Assembly: GCF_000002985.6 (NCBI RefSeq)
Contig: NC_003282.8
Location: 13,206,001-13,270,000 of the forward strand
DNA from: Caenorhabditis elegans
Lineage: Eukaryota > Nematoda > Chromadorea > Rhabditida > Rhabditidae
Length of the DNA: 64,000 bases
Reading direction: 5' to 3'
Shown here piece by piece: positions 58,801-64,000 of this stretch. Position 1 is the first letter of the stretch, and every line of letters begins with the position of its first letter. The notes beneath the pieces were generated by a model that saw nothing but the letters and a program-made list of their open reading frames with translations, did not search any database and had not been told where the DNA came from. A program made the position numbers and the translations under genes.

Positions 58801-61800
58801 AGATTCTTGAATTTAGTCTGAAAAATCGCTTCGAGACCATAAAAAGTCGGAATTGTTCGATTTTCTTCCAAAAAAAAATTGAAAATTTAAATAAACTGTT
58901 TCTTTTTGGCTTAAATATCGGAAATTGTCAAAACGCGAAAACTTCTGGTTTTTGCACTAAAAATATGGTACACCGGTCTCGACACGACAAATTTTTATCA
59001 AGTACAACAAGGTGTGCGCCTTTTAGGGTACTGTAGTTTCAAACTTTTGCCAATCCGAAATATTTATCGAAAAACCATAAAAAATCGATGCAGATTACAC
59101 AGCAACAAGAATTTGAGACTACAGTACTCTTTAAAGACGCACATTTATTTTTGAATAAAAAAAATTGTCGCGTCAAGACCGGATACCGTAGTTTTGGCGC
59201 AAGCATCACAGTATCCTACCTGTCCAAGAGCTTTCTGCTGTGTCAATTGATCATTTTCGACTAATTTCGCATAGTCTCCATTTCTAACAGCATTCTTAAC
59301 TTCATCCCCCGACAAATTAATTCGATAGTTGAAATCTCCCAACCAAAATATGACGTCATGCGAGTCAATTTCTCTGCCCAACGGGAATCGAATCTTTTTC
59401 AACGTCGTCGCAAAATCCTCATTTCTGTCTCGAATCTCGTTTTGCCCGGCTGCAAAGTGAGAACAAATAAAACAAATAGAAGTGGAGAATACGACGATTC
59501 GGAAGGCAACGGATCCCTTATTTCCAGTTGCTCCACCCATTCCAGTCTTTACAGAAGCCACTGCAAAGTCTTTCAGGTATGGTGAGACACGTGGTCTTGC
59601 GAAGAGGAATAGACAAACACCGACGAGCTGCTCGGAGCCAATGAGCACAAATGGAGCTTTTTCAGAAAGAGTTTTTCGAATACTTTCACACCACATTCGT
59701 TGATTTGTGGTACTTGCTTTAACCATATTACTTGCATTCAAATCAACAAGTTCTTCAACTCCAATTGCTACAATATCAGCTAGTTGCTCATCTTCTACAG
59801 ATACGAGACGTGTCATTGAATTGGCAAATATCCAGTGGGAGAGACTCGATTCATTACGGAATGCCACATTATGAATATTCTTTCCTCCATTCACATTCCA
59901 AGTTCCAACGAATATTTTAATGGATTGAGGTTCGGCGATTTCGGGACTTCGCTCGACAAGCTGCGATACGGCGTCAGCGTATTCTGGAAGAGAATAGAAA
60001 ATTTGAATAATTAGAAACTAAAACCATATCTATTGAAAATTGAAAAATTCAGATCTCAACACTTTCATTCATGCATGAAACAAAAAAACTATTAAATAAT
60101 ACAAATTTCACGACATTTATAGCTTACCATGATAGTAATAGCTTTCTAAAAATAGAGAGATTTAGAATAGAAATAGAGGTTAAAATTTGGAGTTTCAGAT
60201 ATGGGATTTTCAGGAAATTTTTACGATAAAAGCACAAGAAAACCCTTTTTTTTCGAAAATTAATCATCTGACATTACATGAAATTGTTTTTGAAAATTTT
60301 TTGAAAATATATTCCTCATTAATAATTATAAACAAAGTGTGATTTTGAAAAAGTTTCGTAAAAACTTTTTTTGTTTTTTTTTTTGGGAAAATCGGATACA
60401 CCGAAAAATCGATAAAACTTAATTGTGAAGAAATTTAAAATTGATATAGCACATTTTTTAACGAAACAAAGTTGATTTGGTAGATTTTTAAATTTTCATA
60501 TTTTATATTATCAAGACGCGAAAAATTTCGCGATTTTCGCGCAAAAAATATACGGTACCCGGTCTTGACACGACAACATTTTTTTTTAAATAAAAACAGG
60601 TGTGCGCCTTTAAAGAGTACTGTAATTGCAAACTTTCGTTGTTGCAGGATTATTATCGATTTTTCTCACGATTTTTTTTAAATTTATGTGTGCTCAATTA
60701 TGTCAATTGAGTTTTTCAACATAAAAAATCGAAAATGTTTGAAACTACAGTACTCTTTAAAGGCGCACGCCGGTTTGTATTTAACTAAAAAACTATCGTT
60801 TCGAGACCAGGTACCGTGTTTTTTGGTGCAGAATATGGTAATAAAGTTTTGTAAAAAAGAACTCAAATATTTTCAATTTTCAATGTGAAACTTCACATGA
60901 AAAAACATGGAAAAATCGATAAAACTTGGTTTTTAAAAAAAGTTAAAAAATTAAAAAAAAAATTAAAAACCGTACAAATTTATTTTGGAAATTTCAAATT
61001 GTTCAGTTTTATTACGAAAAAAAACAACTTTCTGGGGTTTTTCAATTATACGGCCTAATTGTGCAGTTTTGCTCCTAATATTTTTTTGAAAACTTCCAGC
61101 TTTTTCCTCTGAAACTCCAACCAATATTCAAAACAAACCTTGTATCAAACTAGGTGGCAATATATTACATGCTCTATCGAAAAGCCTCGGATCATATGCG
61201 GCTCCAGTCAAAAATAAATCAAATGATTCCTGCTTTGCACCATCCATCAAATTATTCTGAATAGTTCTTGCAAGCGATCTCGACGCGTCTTTCAACTTGC
61301 TCTTTCCGTCAAGAGCTCCAGTTCCCGCGTAGATCGTACTACACTGATCTCCATTTTTCTGCCACAAATCACGAAGAATCTCTTCAACTCGTTGCTCTAC
61401 ATTCACTTTTCCCGCGTTTAAATTCAGAAATGCAACTTGATCATGTGACATTTGAAGTCCGATGGCTGTTTGTACGGCATTCGTCCTATCCAGACAATCT
61501 AGACAATTTGTTCGAATTACTCCAGTTTGTCGTTTCACTATTTCTTTTCCCATTGAATAGAAAAATCCATGCTTTGTCATATGTGGGCTCATTTTCTTTT
61601 TCAACTGCACAATTGCCTCTTTGGAAATCTTCATTTGAGCATGATAATCAAAATCGATAAAGTCGACTAGTGGAGCGAAATGTGAAGATTTGTGTTGAGT
61701 TTTGAACGCATCACCGAGCACTCGTTCACCTTCTTTTCGACCCAATAGATTGACGATTGCAAATTCTCCATAACGGTGTTGGAGTTGGGATAAGTGTCTG

Positions 61801-64000
61801 AAAATATACAAATCGCTCGCTTCGAGACCTTATGTGTCGATTTACGCAGTTTGTGTAGTTCTCGAGGAAAATTGTGCATTAATTTTTTTAAAGAAAGTTT
61901 AAAATTATGTGTTTTCTGAACTTTTAGCAGTAAATATATTAAGTTTTTTCCAAACAAAAAGAGATAAAATTGCACAAACTTGCTCCGTAAATCGACAGCC
62001 GTGTTATGGCCGTGTTAGAAATTTTTCGCGATGGGTCTCACCACGAAAACTATTTACAGTAGCATTTTTTTGTGACTTTTCGCGGTGAGACCCATATCGA
62101 ATAATTTATTTCGCCTCAAAAAAACTTTTAAAAACTTGGAAACTGGTGTCTCCACCGATTTCCGATTTGTAATGTTTTTTTAATCTTGAAATTTTTAGCA
62201 AAAAAAAAGCCAGCGACATTCTCACGCGGTGCCATAGTACCTCATTTCGGCTTCATCTACGTAGATCGACAAAAAATGCGGGAAAAGAGACGCAGAGTTC
62301 TCAACTGATTTCGTATGGTTAAGAACGTGCTCACGTCACATTTTGTTAGGCGAAAAAATCCCGCAATTTTTGTAGATCAAACCGTAATAGGACAGCCTGG
62401 CACCACGTGAAAATCCAAAAAAGTCTCAAGTGCAGAAGTACCACGAAAGAAAAACTAAAAAATTGGGGGAAAAAAAAAGAAAAATACAACCAAAACAGGA
62501 TTTTTCAATTTTTTCGAATTTCCTCTAAAAGGAAAACGGCGACCAATCAGCGATTCGCTCCGCCCACTTTTGAACCAATCAGATGGAGTGGGCGGAGTTC
62601 GAAGACGCTGATTGGTTTGAAAATGAACGTGATATTTATTACATAAATACGAACTTCTGAAAATGCGTATTGAGCAACATATCTGACGCGCAAAATACAT
62701 CGTAGCGAAAACTACAGTAATTTTTAAAAAGACTACTGTAGCGCTGGTGTCGATTTACGGCTCGAGTAGTCTTTTTAAGAATTACTGTAGTTTTCACTAT
62801 GAGATATTTTTTAGCGACAAATATGTTGCGCAATACGCATTTTCAGAATATTGTGTTACTGTAATAAATGCACCAGTCAGCGTCATCGAACCCCGCCCAC
62901 TCCATCTGATTGGTTCAAAAATGGGCGGAGCATATCGCTGATTGGTCGGCGTTCTCATTTTGGAGGGAATTCAAAAAGGGAAGAATTTAGCCAAAATTCG
63001 TGAAATCGTGATTTTTTAGGGACTTTTTTTGTTTTTCTTTTGTAATATTTCTGAATTCGAGACTATTTTGGATTTTTTTTTTGAAGAAAAATCCCTTAAA
63101 TACAGTAAAATTACCTGTGATAGGCAGGAAGACTCGTCTCGAAAGCCCTCAATTTCACTTTATGTGATCCGACATTAACTCCAGGCTGCTCCCAAAATAA
63201 TGGAATAGACCCCCGAATTTGGAGCAGCGAGCATTCTTTTTCGTCGAAAAGCAACAATTGCTCAGTCTCGACGAAATTAGCCACATTTCCGAGATAATTG
63301 GCTCCTCGTACGTTGAATCGAGTGCCGACACGCTCACAACTTAGACGAGATATTAGAGCAACACGTCCTGTGTTTGCACCGACATACACAACACGAACGA
63401 GAACTGATCTGGAAAAAAATAGGTGTGAAAAATTATGAAATCAAAGCGGAAAAAAGTTGAAATTCACAGAAATCTATGAAGATTTTGTATTATTTTTGTA
63501 TATTAAGTAGAAAAATTGAAAAAAAAGTTGTTTATTATTGGATTTTATAATGATTTTTTTAACGACAAAGTTATTAATTTAAGAGAAAAAATAACTAGCT
63601 CTAAACTCTAAAAATGATACTGAATTTCACTTTAAAAAATGTTTTTGAAAGATTTGACAATAGGTGTTTCAAAAAAAAAAATGTATATGATAAATCTTGT
63701 AATTCCGGGAACTCGGCTGGGTCTCACCACGAAAAAAAATATTTCGAATTAATTCTAAAAAAAATTAAAATTAGCAGAAATTTAATAAAGATTTTTGTAT
63801 TATTTTTGTGTATTATTGTAAAATTCTTTTTAAAAAATAAGTGAAATTTGAAAAATTCATTTCGGCTTTTTATAATGATTTTTACAACAAAGTTTTAAAT
63901 TTTAAATTTAAAAAAAAATTCGTTTTTTTTTCAAAAAAACTGAAAATCTTATTATATTCCACAAAAATTATCTTATTTTTTCAAATCACTTTTTTTTGTA
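55869..64000 (-). CDS. unc-26: Synaptojanin UNC-26, 5' end outside the window
   Basis: In-window exons, 5' to 3', in phase: 63408-63115, 61797-61139, microexon 60145-60128, 59983-59220, 58094-57814, 57773-57399 and 56302-55869. Synaptojanin is a polyphosphoinositide phosphatase needed to uncoat and recycle synaptic vesicles. The first two exons are the Sac1 domain, with the CX5R catalytic motif [12 protein letters not shown] (about 61478-61514). The 5-phosphatase domain follows: [54 protein letters not shown] and SDHRPV. Exon 57773-57399 is the RRM-like DUF1866 domain. The last exon is a proline-rich tail ([18 protein letters not shown]) for SH3 partners such as endophilin. All catalytic motifs are intact. 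The N-terminal Sac1 exons lie beyond 64000; nothing coding is seen at 63409-64000. Confidence 0.95.
58129..58735. repeat. Left arm of a ~600-bp inverted repeat in unc-26
   Basis: Contains a family A palindrome (58129-58315) followed by a second unit from about 58440 with GGGTCTCACCACGAAAAGTC...GTCGATTTACGGAGCAAGTT...GTGTCGATTTACGC complement. It is nearly identical, in inverted orientation, to 61812-62410. It lies in the intron between exons 59983-59220 and 58094-57814. Confidence 0.9.
58976..59200. repeat. Palindromic MITE-like element, family B
   Basis: Arms CCGGTCTCGACACGACAAAT / TTGTCGCGTCAAGACCGG with inner GTGCGCCTTTTAGGGTACTG / AGTACTCTTTAAAGACGCAC. It ends 20 bp from the 3' splice region of unc-26 exon 59983-59220 (donor side). 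Confidence 0.88.
60128..60145 (-). CDS. unc-26: 18-nt microexon of unc-26
   Basis: Bounded by CTATTTTTAG (acceptor) and GTAAGC (donor) on the minus strand. Both neighbouring exon junctions are phase 1, and 18 nt keeps frame: skipping gives ...LIQ-EYADAV, inclusion gives ...LIQ-ESYYYH-EYADAV. It adds six residues (three tyrosines) between the Sac1 and 5-phosphatase domains. The splice sites are better than chance, but usage needs transcripts. Confidence 0.7.
60553..60828. repeat. Palindromic MITE-like element, family B
   Basis: Arms CCCGGTCTTGACACGACAAC / TATCGTTTCGAGACCAGG with inner GTGTGCGCCTTTAAAGAGTA / TACTCTTTAAAGGCGCACG. It lies in the unc-26 intron between the microexon and the Sac1 exon. 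Confidence 0.88.
61812..62410. repeat. Right arm of a ~600-bp inverted repeat in unc-26
   Basis: Begins CGCTTCGAGACCTTATGTGT and ends with a family A copy (62222-62409). The inner 300 bp is about 98% identical to the complement of 58430-58735 by eye. It lies in the intron just upstream of the Sac1 catalytic exon. Confidence 0.9.
62525..62965. repeat. Palindromic MITE-like element with CCAAT and GC boxes
   Basis: Arms GACCAATCAGCGATTCGCTCC / GGAGCATATCGCTGATTGGTC plus CCGCCCAC...GGGCGGAG pairs; centre GACTACTGTAGCGCTGGTGT. About 440 bp, in an unc-26 intron. Each arm carries an ATTGG (inverted CCAAT) and a GGGCGGAG. Confidence 0.85.

Noticed and set aside
58567-58821. 84-codon frame similar to the frame at 61667-61975
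   Set aside because: The similarity is real but reflects the duplicated inverted repeat, not a protein family.
1-64000. tRNA genes, rRNA and CRISPR arrays
   Set aside because: No T-loop/acceptor pairing typical of a tRNA gene was noticed, and the short repeats present are palindromic MITEs or minisatellites, not spaced direct repeats. Small snoRNA or miRNA genes cannot be excluded by eye.

Overview
The window is nematode nuclear DNA and almost certainly Caenorhabditis elegans. It is AT-rich, with short introns ending in TTTTCAG, many palindromic MITE-like repeats, one Tc1 transposon of standard length, and a recognisable gene neighbourhood: cho-1, rpl-12, lin-54, cox-11, two transthyretin-like genes and unc-26. 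From memory this fits chromosome IV around cosmids C48D1 and JC8. All exon models below were spliced by hand from the sequence; each joined model keeps phase unless stated.

Left part (1-15977). Two small minus-strand genes come first: a secreted-protein gene with an unresolved frame (855-1278) and a one-pass membrane protein of 232 aa (1468-3666). Then comes cho-1, the high-affinity choline transporter (3959-8559, nine exons, 576 aa). A 7.4-kb repeat-rich gap follows, holding only weak coding signals.

Middle-left (15978-27002). A plus-strand gene encodes an unrecognised, apparently single-pass protein with a signal peptide and about 450 residues of ectodomain. Its introns hold a hexamer array, a 4.7-kb inverted-repeat element with Tc1 nested inside it, and several MITEs. 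Its 3' end has two candidate membrane-anchor exons.

Middle (27136-44493). A PWP1-type WD40 protein, a SAC3-domain protein and rpl-12 lie head to tail on the minus strand, an operon-like order of rpl-12, SAC3, PWP1. rpl-12 diverges from lin-54 across about 0.5 kb. On the plus strand follow lin-54, an ADAT2-type tRNA adenosine deaminase subunit, cox-11, and an HPF1-like gene (cofactor of PARP enzymes).

Right part (44719-64000). Two transthyretin-like genes (minus and plus, divergent) precede two tandem paralogous SLC35/DMT-like transporters spaced like an operon. The 3' two thirds of unc-26 (synaptojanin) run on the minus strand off the right edge. unc-26 has an 18-nt microexon between its Sac1 and 5-phosphatase domains, and two ~600-bp near-identical inverted repeats in introns on either side of that block.

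Functionally, cho-1 and unc-26 both serve the presynaptic terminal (choline reuptake and vesicle recycling). The central block is housekeeping: ribosome, tRNA editing, cytochrome oxidase assembly, chromatin. No novel multi-gene system is evident. The most interesting signals are splicing-related (microexon, flanking inverted repeats, repeat-borne splice acceptors, poison splice site) and the nested transposons.
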